From Suilimivivens sp963650485 (lineage in GTDB: Bacteria > Bacillota > Clostridia > Lachnospirales > Lachnospiraceae), in contig CAVJLN010000087.1 of assembly GCA_963650485.1 (NCBI GenBank), forward strand, positions 1-9,102: DNA of 9,102 nucleotides, read 5' to 3'. The position numbers and the translations under genes were made by a program. Numbering within the stretch: position 1 is the first letter of the stretch; every line of letters starts with the position of its first letter. Under the pieces are notes generated by a model. The model saw only the letters and a list, made by a program, of their open reading frames with translations. It did no database searches and was not told the origin of the DNA. Shown in pieces: positions 1 through 6,786 of the stretch.

Positions 1-702
1 ATAGTAATCTTTACGCTGTCTATTAAAGTTTTTCTTCAGATTTGGTTCACTATCCAAATCTTCCGGCCGAGCGTACTCTTGTCCAGAGACCTCGCCATAA
101 ACGCGATACAGTTCACGCACATATCCAATCTCATGTTCTTCAATTTCATCTGGAGGTGCAATGCTTTTCGGCTTTTTATGGCTCTTCTTTATCAGTTCTT
201 TAAAAATCCGAATATCCTCATCAATTGCCTCGACTGGCTTATCTGTTGACTTTAGAGTATTATCTGCAATCAAGGAATAAAGAAATGCTTTACCGAGGAA
301 ATCCGGCAGTTCTCTCGAGTTATATAATTCAAGGAGTTCGTCACGCAATGTTTGTTCAAGTTCTGAATTTTTTATCAGCTTGAGCAATTCCGAATACATG
401 GCTGTAGATTTTGTCTGTGTAACAATCTCGTCAATAATATTATCGTTAAAATATGCGCCTATCTCATCCAATAAATCAGGTCTTGTCGCCGCCTGTTTAA
501 TATTCTCAGGAATGTCTGTACTCTGTTCATACCAGTTTTTTGCATATTTCGAATCAATAACATACAGGTTTCCGACACGATTAACAACACCATCCAAGTT
601 CACAATCGGCTCGAACAGTGCTTTTGCTATTTTCGTCATATTCGGTTTTGTCACGCCTATTTCGAATACTCTTGCAAAGGCTGCATAATTATAAACCTGC
701 AT
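1..702 (-). CDS. Last visible gene of the R-M operon: unknown protein, N-terminal 234 residues, cut by window edge
   Basis: The minus-strand frame opens with ATG at 702 (MQVYNYAAFARVF) and stays open through position 1, so only the first 234 residues are visible. A GGAG lies 10 nt upstream of the ATG, and the gene starts 21 nt after the stop of the nuclease gene, so it probably belongs to the same transcript. No catalytic motif is visible. Residues 75-150 look like a mostly helical domain ending in PDFLGKAFLYSL (133-144), a pattern I associate, from memory only, with N-terminal regions of various Firmicutes defence or ATPase-associated proteins. A basic stretch (KKSHKKPK, 172-179) and an acidic one follow, then NFNRQRKDYY at the edge. 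The effector part, if any, lies outside the window. I do not recognise the gene with certainty. It could be an accessory subunit of the restriction system or an independent defence gene that shares the operon. Confidence 0.8.
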   Translation of the reverse strand, partial: MQVYNYAAFARVFEIGVTKPNMTKIAKALFEPIVNLDGVVNRVGNLYVIDSKYAKNWYEQSTDIPENIKQAATRPDLLDEIGAYFNDNIIDEIVTQTKSTAMYSELLKLIKNSELEQTLRDELLELYNSRELPDFLGKAFLYSLIADNTLKSTDKPVEAIDEDIRIFKELIKKSHKKPKSIAPPDEIEEHEIGYVRELYRVYGEVSGQEYARPEDLDSEPNLKKNFNRQRKDYY

Positions 703-723
703 ATTACCGTATCTCCGTATTGT

Positions 724-2157
724 TTATAGTCCAAGCATTTTAATATCCATCTTTCTACCGGATAAGTAATGGTCATAAACCATGCTAGCCGGAAGGAGGC
801 GTACCTTAATATTCTGTAGTCCAAGTTTTGAGAGAATCTCCATTGATACCTCGCCACGATCTTCTACCTCGCTGTTTTCCGTAGGCATCAGAAAACAGTT
901 CTGCACAACAGAGAAATCATGCTCTGTGATAAACCTCTTATACGCCAGTTGATAAAGATATTGTTTTGTCACAGACTCAATACCCGGCTGACCCTTCGGA
1001 GCATTACCGGGCTCAAGCTGCGCATTATAGTATTTCGCATCGAATATGATGAACTGATTGCCAGATATTGAAATCAAATCAGGAATAAGAGTGTCTGCTG
1101 CCGTTTTCCCCGTTGCAGTCCATAAAGGTTTTTCTATCAGTTCTATCAATTTCAGTTTTCCATCATACTCCGGGCTGAGTGCTTTCGGCAGTTTCAATGC
1201 ATCCAGTCTAACTCCAAGCTGGTTATCCATAATATCTGCGCATACGCCTTCCCACACAAGATTAAAGCTATTCGTGCCAAAAAGCGACAGACACTCCATG
1301 TCGTATAAACTGCCACTATGTGCAATATATGCATAGATAGTTTTCAGAAGGAGTTGTTTTCTTGTGTTGAACTGCGTATTTAGTTCCTTCTCTATGCGGT
1401 AGAGTATGTATTCCTCTTCCCCGAAGTCATACAGTGTTTCATCCGTCAACTCAACCTCTGTAGCCTCAAAGAGATCCAGAAGTCCCGCATCCTTCAATTC
1501 TGCCGATGCTCTAGTCAGTACGCATTCGTGAAGACGCTTAAAATAATCATAATCATCTGTGATTCTTCTCTTCGTTTGCAGATCAATGTAGTATGGTCTG
1601 TTATTAGCAAGAAGTGTAAAGGTCTCGTTGATTGTCTTATCCCAAAGGATTTCTCCCGAGCCATTGCTTTCTATGATATCTTCGGTATTATTATATACGT
1701 CATTCTCATAATAATCATGTAAGAGAAACAGCAGCACAGCTAACAAGTTGAAAGCACTGCTTTCACTGCTGTCGTTGAACATCCGCACAATCTGTTCTTT
1801 GGTATTATATTTTTCCAATACCTTCAGAACCTGCCGTAGTTCATCCCTCGGCTGTTCTGTATTCAGAAGATACTTCGGATAGCACTTCAGAACACGTCCG
1901 GCAACAACGATAACGCCAACAAAAGTAAATACATATAAGAATTCGTCTTCTCCAACCTCAACATCTGCAACTTCAACGTCTTCATCTTGTAAATCTGACA
2001 TATCCCGTTGCAAATCGGATGCTCTTACAGATTTTAGAATGCCGAATTCCTTAAGCTTTCTGATAATAGGCACAACATCTTCTTCGGAGCATTCGAACTT
2101 ATCGCAAAGACATTTCTGGGTATACCTTTTTTGTTCTCGTAAAAACTTTGAGATCAT
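724..2157 (-). CDS. LlaJI-type restriction endonuclease subunit (McrC-like, PD-(D/E)XK nuclease), R2
   Basis: This 477-aa protein is the likely DNA-cutting subunit, working with the McrB-like NTPase encoded just upstream. Residues 1-45 look like a winged helix (KCLCDKFECSEEDVVPIIRKLKEFGIL). Then comes an acidic, partly repetitive linker (48-73, with VEVADVEVGEDE) and a hydrophobic strand region followed by YPKYL (93-97), as in McrC/LlaJI nucleases. A helical middle section leads to FNLVWE (298-303) and the nuclease core: PD at 359-360 and DAKYY at 373-377, giving D360, D373 and K375 as the probable PD-(D/E)XK residues. A following QxxYQLAYKRF helix fits the fold. The ATG at 2157 is preceded by AAGGAGGT, which overlaps the stop of the upstream gene; the gap is 16 nt, suggesting coupled translation. 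The active-site residues look complete. Assignment to the LlaJI family is from recognised motifs and context, not a search. Confidence 0.85.
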   Translation of the reverse strand: MISKFLREQKRYTQKCLCDKFECSEEDVVPIIRKLKEFGILKSVRASDLQRDMSDLQDEDVEVADVEVGEDEFLYVFTFVGVIVVAGRVLKCYPKYLLNTEQPRDELRQVLKVLEKYNTKEQIVRMFNDSSESSAFNLLAVLLFLLHDYYENDVYNNTEDIIESNGSGEILWDKTINETFTLLANNRPYYIDLQTKRRITDDYDYFKRLHECVLTRASAELKDAGLLDLFEATEVELTDETLYDFGEEEYILYRIEKELNTQFNTRKQLLLKTIYAYIAHSGSLYDMECLSLFGTNSFNLVWEGVCADIMDNQLGVRLDALKLPKALSPEYDGKLKLIELIEKPLWTATGKTAADTLIPDLISISGNQFIIFDAKYYNAQLEPGNAPKGQPGIESVTKQYLYQLAYKRFITEHDFSVVQNCFLMPTENSEVEDRGEVSMEILSKLGLQNIKVRLLPASMVYDHYLSGRKMDIKMLGL

Positions 2158-2173
2158 ATTGCAAAGGACCTCC

Positions 2174-4069
2174 TTACTTGTTGTCTTGCAGTGTCACCAT
2201 GCCGTTTTCATCCAACTGACGATCATTCGATACAAGATCCTCGATTTTTACTTTTGTCTGGATGTCTGAGTGAAAAATTCCAATACCTTGTTCATCAAAG
2301 GCTTCGCATACTTTTGAATAACGATTTTGTCCCTTTGCACTTCCCTCAAATATCTTTCCGCGCTTTTGCTTTGCTGCATCGTCAAAAAGATACATAAGCA
2401 CTTTATGCTTAAACACATCACAGAATTTTTCGCTGTTAATCTCTGATCCCCCATCAGCAGGAACTACAACATTTCTCGCTATAAAATACGGGCCAAGTTG
2501 CTTGTCTTCATTGATTTTATTGTCTGCCAAAAATTCATTGATTGCCTTTCGCAGTTCATTCCATTCAACACGCTGCTTTTCCTTGCTTCCCATCTCAACA
2601 TATTTGCCTCTGATATCTTCATCATTGTCGTCGATTCCAAGATAGGTAAAATCCCACCTTCTCTTAAATGCAGTATCCATAGGAAATACGCCTTGATCGG
2701 CACTGTTCATTGTTGCCCAAATAAACATATTGTCTGGAATCCTAATCTTTGAATAATTCTCCGGTACCCCTCCAAGTTCTTTGGCAAGATATTTTTTAAT
2801 ATCCTCCGAGGCTTGAATAGGATATTCGCTGACACCATCATCTCCACGATCCAACAGTTGGAAAACATCTCCAAAAACTGCGGCTACATTGGCTCTGTTA
2901 ATTTCCTCGATAATTAGAAGATATGGTTTAGGATTTTCTGTTCTGGCACTTTTCAGCGCATTAACATAAATGCGCATAAACGGTCCCGGAACATACTCAT
3001 AGGCGATATCATTACTCCGCTCTTTGCCTGTGAGCAGTTCAATGTACTTTCTAACTGCACGACCATGACTTCTTTCAACGGAGTTATCATTCGCAGCATC
3101 GCTGCCATCTTGCTTCCTGGTCTTGAAAGGTTCATCTGTATATAATCCAAGAATTAGAGGGAGGCGTGTCAATCCCTCATCCTTAAATTTATCATATAAA
3201 AGATCATATTTTTCTTGTGCAGTTTTACTATCGTCATTTAAAACAGAAATAACATATTTTACATCTGGATCTGTTATCTTGCCATTCTGCCCCTCTACCA
3301 TAACAGGTTTATAGGTGCCTACAAAATTGGCATATGAATAATCAGGGTGAAATGTCACTCTTTCATAATCTGCTTCGTTATCCGCCCCAATCAATTCAAT
3401 TCGCTGCTGATTAATGGTATAACTCTTACCTGTTCCTGGTGCTCCGAAAATAATTCTATTGCGGGAAATGTTTTTCAAGATACCTGTACTGTATTCAAGT
3501 TTAGATGTTTCATCCAACAAATCGTCCAAATTGATCATTGTCTTATCTACAAGATACGGTCGGTTATCATATTTTTCTATATAATCATAAATTGAATCCT
3601 TATGTATTGCTGAAATATAGAATCCATTTTTTGTTTGTATACGTTCAAATAATTTGCATGGCGCATAATTATTCGGTATAACTACTTGGGTTCCACTTCC
3701 GGCACGGCTTCCATTTACTGTTCCCGCAACATCGGCAATCACCTTCTCGTTGCATTCTAGGCTGAAGATATAATTGTTATACCGCGGCACTTGGTCATGA
3801 ACAGCAAAGCAGAAATATTTCAAATCATTTTGAATAGCATAATTCCAAGCTATTCCTCTTTCAAAGGCTCCGCTATCACGAGTATCAAAAAAATTTTTTG
3901 TGTCATCCGCCTTGTGGCTTATAGGGTATATAAAAATAACGCATTTTTCTTCGGCATGGTCAAGAACAAATCCTCTTTGATCTGTATTTTCAATATAAAC
4001 TATATTGTTGGGGTCAAGCCCCATATAACCATATAATGTATTTTTAGCATCATTCTTAGTATATGCCAT
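2174..4069 (-). CDS. McrB-like AAA+ NTPase subunit of restriction endonuclease, R1
   Basis: This 631-aa protein is probably the nucleotide-driven motor and DNA-recognition subunit that loads or activates the nuclease R2. Residues 1-190 form an N-terminal region unlike the AAA+ core, likely DNA-binding. The AAA+ domain has Walker A GAPGTGKS (209-216), the HPDYSYANFVGTYKP segment typical of McrB relatives (241-255), Walker B LLIIEEINRAN (384-394), the McrB-type sensor/signature ATMNSADQG (452-460), and an arginine-rich FKRRWDF (468-474). E. coli McrB carries MNTADRS at the signature, so S and Q here are deviations; whether this protein uses GTP or ATP cannot be told from sequence. The ATG at 4069 has GAGGTGG 6 nt upstream, and the gene starts 16 nt after the M2 stop. 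All core motifs look intact. Lying between a methyltransferase and a LlaJI-type nuclease argues for a Type II, LlaJI-like role rather than Type IV. Confidence 0.9.
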   Translation of the reverse strand: MAYTKNDAKNTLYGYMGLDPNNIVYIENTDQRGFVLDHAEEKCVIFIYPISHKADDTKNFFDTRDSGAFERGIAWNYAIQNDLKYFCFAVHDQVPRYNNYIFSLECNEKVIADVAGTVNGSRAGSGTQVVIPNNYAPCKLFERIQTKNGFYISAIHKDSIYDYIEKYDNRPYLVDKTMINLDDLLDETSKLEYSTGILKNISRNRIIFGAPGTGKSYTINQQRIELIGADNEADYERVTFHPDYSYANFVGTYKPVMVEGQNGKITDPDVKYVISVLNDDSKTAQEKYDLLYDKFKDEGLTRLPLILGLYTDEPFKTRKQDGSDAANDNSVERSHGRAVRKYIELLTGKERSNDIAYEYVPGPFMRIYVNALKSARTENPKPYLLIIEEINRANVAAVFGDVFQLLDRGDDGVSEYPIQASEDIKKYLAKELGGVPENYSKIRIPDNMFIWATMNSADQGVFPMDTAFKRRWDFTYLGIDDNDEDIRGKYVEMGSKEKQRVEWNELRKAINEFLADNKINEDKQLGPYFIARNVVVPADGGSEINSEKFCDVFKHKVLMYLFDDAAKQKRGKIFEGSAKGQNRYSKVCEAFDEQGIGIFHSDIQTKVKIEDLVSNDRQLDENGMVTLQDNK

Positions 4070-4085
4070 TTATTCCACCTCTTTT

Positions 4086-5327
4086 CTATTTGTCATCAGT
4101 ACACTTCATGAGTACTTCATAAACTGCCTCCGCAAGACATTTTGAAAAGCGCGGCGGTACAGCATTTCCTATCATTTTATAAGCATCACCTGTACTGCCA
4201 TAAAAAACATAATCGTCATCAAATGTCTGAAGCCTTGCCGCCTCACGAATAGTAATCGTCCTAAGTTGAGTAGAGTCTGGATGTATGTGCCTCAAACCAT
4301 CTTTATAGAGATGTGCAGGAATTAGATTGCTTGGCTCATCCCACCTTATAACATGATACTTATGAACATTTGATTTTCTACCAGTAACTTCTGTGTACAG
4401 TTTTTTCAATGATTCTGTCGTTAGATACTCATTTCTTCCAGACTCAATATCTGTCGTTAAAAGTCTAAACACTTCTATGTCGCGCTTGCTCTGCCATCTC
4501 GCTACATGATTTGGTATAAACGGGTCAGGAAGAGAGTGTGATATACGTCTCCCCTCAAACCGTTCATCAGTTTCAAGAGGATAAAGCTTCGGTAAATCAC
4601 CAATAGCTTCTCTAACAGTTTCTTTTCGTTTCACCTTGTAGGCAGGAAGAATACTACTGTAAAAATTTCTAACAATTTCTTCAGATTCCTTTTCTCCGAA
4701 AAAAGCTTTGTTCACGCCCAGTATAATAATTCTTGATCTGTTTTGTGGAACACCATATTCTGTGAAATCAATAATTGCATTTTTCAAGTCTGGAAGCAGA
4801 TAATATCCATTTTCGGAAAACTGTTCCCTAATAATTTCAATAATTGGTCTTTCTCCCGGTTGAGCGCTTAATATCCCTGGTACGTTTTCAAAAACAAATA
4901 CCTTCGGATTATATCTTTTTACAACCTTCAAATAACTTTCAAACAAGTAATTTCGGTAATCATTCTTCATTCCATGTTTATCGCGTACCCGCCCCGCAAT
5001 AGAATATGCCTGACAAGGAGGACCTCCAATTATGATATCTATACCCGCAGTCTGATTTACTAACGAATCAAGCCCTTTCGATTTTCCGTATTCTGAATCA
5101 TCCCAACCATTAAATAGTTCCTCAGTTCTCTGAATATCGAAACGCAAAACTCGTGCGTCCGCATCTTCATACTGCCACTTTGTTCTAAGTCTCTCACGCA
5201 AATTACTACATGGTGCTTTTTCCCACTCAACTGCTGCAACAGTTAAATAATGTCCTGATTGTTCAAAGCCATCCATAAGGCCACCACAGCCTGCAAATAG
5301 ATCTATTGATCTAATTTTGTTATTCAT
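4086..5327 (-). CDS. DNA (cytosine-5-)-methyltransferase M2, intact
   Basis: This 413-aa enzyme transfers a methyl group from S-adenosylmethionine to cytosine C5, presumably protecting host sites from the linked nuclease. The canonical C5 motifs occur in order: I DLFAGCGG (9-16), IV GGPPCQ with catalytic C105 (101-106), VI ENVPG (147-151), VIII QNRSR (195-199), a target-recognition region roughly 210-345, then IX-like RTITIREAARLQTF (356-369) and X GNAVPP (387-392). Length fits the family and nothing essential is missing. The ATG at 5327 lies inside the end of the M1 gene (8-nt overlap) and is preceded by GAGGTG at 7 nt, so translation is probably coupled. In LlaJI, two C5 methyltransferases each modify one strand of an asymmetric site; M2 would be one of such a pair. 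The target sequence cannot be read from the protein by eye. Confidence 0.95.
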   Translation of the reverse strand: MNNKIRSIDLFAGCGGLMDGFEQSGHYLTVAAVEWEKAPCSNLRERLRTKWQYEDADARVLRFDIQRTEELFNGWDDSEYGKSKGLDSLVNQTAGIDIIIGGPPCQAYSIAGRVRDKHGMKNDYRNYLFESYLKVVKRYNPKVFVFENVPGILSAQPGERPIIEIIREQFSENGYYLLPDLKNAIIDFTEYGVPQNRSRIIILGVNKAFFGEKESEEIVRNFYSSILPAYKVKRKETVREAIGDLPKLYPLETDERFEGRRISHSLPDPFIPNHVARWQSKRDIEVFRLLTTDIESGRNEYLTTESLKKLYTEVTGRKSNVHKYHVIRWDEPSNLIPAHLYKDGLRHIHPDSTQLRTITIREAARLQTFDDDYVFYGSTGDAYKMIGNAVPPRFSKCLAEAVYEVLMKCTDDK

Positions 5328-6364
5328 CTGCTTTCACCTCAATAATCTTTCGAAGTTCTTTTCCGAGCGCATAACCCAATAACGGCGGCACCGCATTTCC
5401 TACCTGTCGGCTTTGCTGCGTCCTTGTTCCTGTAAATATAAAGCTATCAGGAAAGGATTGTATCCTAGCATTTTCCCTGACCGTGGGAACACGGTTTAAT
5501 GTGTAATGAAATATATTTCTGTGTCCAGTATCGACTGTTCTTGAGGGGGCATTTCCATCTAGTCGAGTCCAAGCCATATGAAATTTACGGCTTTCTCCCC
5601 AACCAGGAGGCAAATCTTTATAGTTACCTCCCTCTGGCACGAGAGCTATTGTATCCTTTACAAATTGTTTATGATCAGTAGCAACATGATTATAAAGCAC
5701 TGTCGATGTACCCCTCATCAATCGCTGATATTCAGTAGTAGGTTCTGAAACATATTCACTTTCTTCTTCACCTAATTCGCTTATCCGCTGTGGAAGATCT
5801 TCAATTGCCTCTCTACAGGTTATATAATGTTCATTATCTAATATTGGTTCCGGGAAGTGTGGTACACCTATATCTTCTCTGACGCCCATAAATATCAGTC
5901 TTTTTCGCATCTGGGGAACCCCGTAATCTGCTGCACAAAGGATACGGCATTCTATGTTGTATCCTAACTTTCTAAATCTCTGCAGTATCTCCTGCTTAAT
6001 CTGTCCACCATAAAGTGTTGCCATTCCTGGTACATTCTCTATTACAAAGCCTTTTGGTTTGTACTGCTTTACTATTTCAATAACAGCCAAATAAAGTTTA
6101 TTTCTTTTATCATCAAAGTTCCTTGGTCCGGTAAGCGAAAATCCCTGGCATGGTGGGCCTGCGATAATTACATCAATGTTTCGTTCTCCCGCAACTCTTT
6201 TTATTTCATCAATCAGCGTTCATAGCAATGGCATCACCATGGTTTTTAGCAAATGTATTAAGTGCTGCTTGATCATTATCAACTCCTACAATAATATCAA
6301 ATCCAGCATCCATAAATCCTTTAGACAGGCCTCCGCATCCTGCGAATAAGTCTATTGCATTCAA
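5320..6364 (-). pseudogene. DNA (cytosine-5-)-methyltransferase M1, frameshifted near the 5' end
   Basis: A C5 methyltransferase is spread over two frames. The first begins at TTG 6364-6362, with AGGAGG 10 nt upstream and overlapping the regulator's TGA by 2 nt. It encodes 51 residues including motif I (AIDLFAGCGGLSKGF) and the motif II region (IIVGVDND), and ends at TGA 6211-6209. The second frame is open from 6219 to the stop at 5320 and carries motif IV GPPCQGFS, VI ENVPG, VIII QMRKR, a target-recognition region, IX-like RTVDTGH, ARIQSFPDSF, and X GNAVPP. A +1 shift within 6212-6219 would join them into about 350 residues, a normal length. No ATG, GTG or TTG occurs in the second frame before motif IV; the first usual start is TTG 6090, which would lose the catalytic cysteine. 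It is therefore probably inactive unless the shift is a sequence error or is bypassed. It may have been the partner of M2 or of the PLD endonuclease. Confidence 0.85.
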
Positions 6365-6576
6365 TTTACTTTATCCTCCTTGATAAATTCGCACACATCA
6401 GAAATATCGCAGTTAAGGTTATTGCAGATTTTCATCAGAACCTCCATACTTACTGCCTGGTTTTTGCTTAGTTTTGCCAGTGTGTTTGTTCCAATGCCTG
6501 TCAATTCTCGAAGCTCGCTTTTGTTCATACCTCGATCTATCATCAGTTTCCACAATTTATTATAACTAACTTCCAT
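6361..6576 (-). CDS. Cro/CI-type (XRE) helix-turn-helix regulator, first gene of the R-M operon
   Basis: This 71-aa protein is essentially one helix-turn-helix domain of the lambda-repressor/Cro type. MNKSELRELTGIGTNTLAKL (17-36) supplies the two DNA-contacting helices, followed by SMEVLMKICNNLNCDISDVCEFI, the usual final helices. The ATG at 6576 has GAGGT 7 nt upstream and a well-formed promoter about 50 bp further up. Its TGA overlaps the TTG start of M1. A small XRE protein at the head of a methyltransferase operon and facing a divergent endonuclease gene suggests a controller (C-protein-like) role in timing or limiting restriction. This is inference, since similar small regulators occur in many other contexts. 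Classical C proteins are somewhat longer (about 80-100 aa). Confidence 0.85.
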   Translation of the reverse strand: MEVSYNKLWKLMIDRGMNKSELRELTGIGTNTLAKLSKNQAVSMEVLMKICNNLNCDISDVCEFIKEDKVN

Positions 6577-6577
6577 A

Positions 6578-6595
6578 TCTGTTACCTCTTACAGA
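6578..6595 (-). promoter_or_regulatory. Short inverted repeat enclosing the regulator's ribosome-binding site
   Basis: On the minus strand TCTGT, an 8-nt loop AAGAGGTA and ACAGA form a 5-bp hairpin with the Shine-Dalgarno GAGGT in its loop, just before the regulator's ATG. It could equally be an 18-bp DNA operator. The short arms could occur by chance. Confidence 0.3.
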
Positions 6596-6620
6596 CGATT
6601 TTAAATATGCAAATAAATTT

Positions 6621-6628
6621 AACATGTT
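6621..6628. promoter_or_regulatory. Candidate operator: 8-bp palindrome at the operon transcription start
   Basis: AACATGTT is a perfect 8-bp palindrome. It lies where transcription from the leftward promoter should begin, a common position for autorepressor binding. It is flanked by an AATAAA/TTTATT pair that widens the symmetry. Binding by the XRE protein is inference. Confidence 0.35.
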
Positions 6629-6629
6629 T

Positions 6630-6658
6630 ATTATACCAGCTTGCATAAAATATTTCAA
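6630..6658 (-). promoter_or_regulatory. Sigma-A-like promoter of the R-M operon
   Basis: The minus strand has TTGAAA (complement of 6653-6658), a spacer of exactly 17 nt, and a perfect TATAAT (complement of 6630-6635). Transcription should start near 6623, leaving a leader of about 47 nt before the regulator's ATG. All gaps from here to the left edge of the window are short or overlapping, so this promoter probably drives the regulator, M1, M2, R1, R2 and the partial gene. Confidence 0.75.
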
Positions 6659-6660
6659 GC
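6639..6660. promoter_or_regulatory. Candidate operator: inverted repeat across the -35 box and spacer
   Basis: GCTTG (6639-6643) and CAAGC (6656-6660) are inverted around 12 nt of AT-rich sequence. The repeat covers the -35 box and most of the spacer of the leftward promoter. A bound dimer would block RNA polymerase. The arms are only 5 bp, so support is modest. Confidence 0.3.
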
Positions 6661-6685
6661 ACAACAAAAAATATTTCTATATCTA

Positions 6686-6714
6686 TATATTTTTTAGATT
6701 TGATATGTTATAAT
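6686..6714 (+). promoter_or_regulatory. Extended -10 promoter of the PLD endonuclease gene
   Basis: TGTTATAAT at 6706-6714 is an extended -10 element with a perfect TATAAT (6709-6714). The best -35 at 17-nt spacing is only TATATT (6686-6691), typical when an extended -10 is present. Transcription should start near 6721. It lies back-to-back with the leftward operon promoter, so the two may share regulator sites. Confidence 0.55.
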
Positions 6715-6786
6715 CAGGAGGTCATACATTTGAACTCTACATTATTAATGTTTTCACCAATATTTTTTATCACAAGGAGGAGAAAA

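Noticed and set aside
380..688. Plus-strand open frames opposite the operon (for example 380-688, 1058-1336, 2498-2752, 3791-4036)
   Set aside because: They lie antisense to strongly supported minus-strand genes, show no recognisable motifs, and have no consistent ribosome-binding sites.
724..4069. Stand-alone Type IV McrBC system
   Set aside because: R1 and R2 sit directly behind two C5 methyltransferases in one operon, and R2 has a winged-helix start and LlaJI-like layout. A nuclease specific for methylcytosine beside active C5 methyltransferases would be expected to attack the host.
6205..6225. Programmed +1 frameshifting at the M1 TGA, similar to the prfB (RF2) site
   Set aside because: The codon before TGA is GAT, not a slippery CTT, and there is no upstream Shine-Dalgarno-like stimulator at the right distance. 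A plain mutation or sequence error is simpler.
5320..6364. M1 as a natural two-chain (split) C5 methyltransferase like M.AquI
   Set aside because: The second frame has no usual start codon before motif IV, so the larger piece would lack the catalytic cysteine. Known splits occur nearer the target-recognition region.
6700..6786. Start of the PLD endonuclease at TTG 6700
   Set aside because: This would put the TATAAT promoter element inside the coding region, and no ribosome-binding site precedes 6700. ATG 6787 has a strong one.
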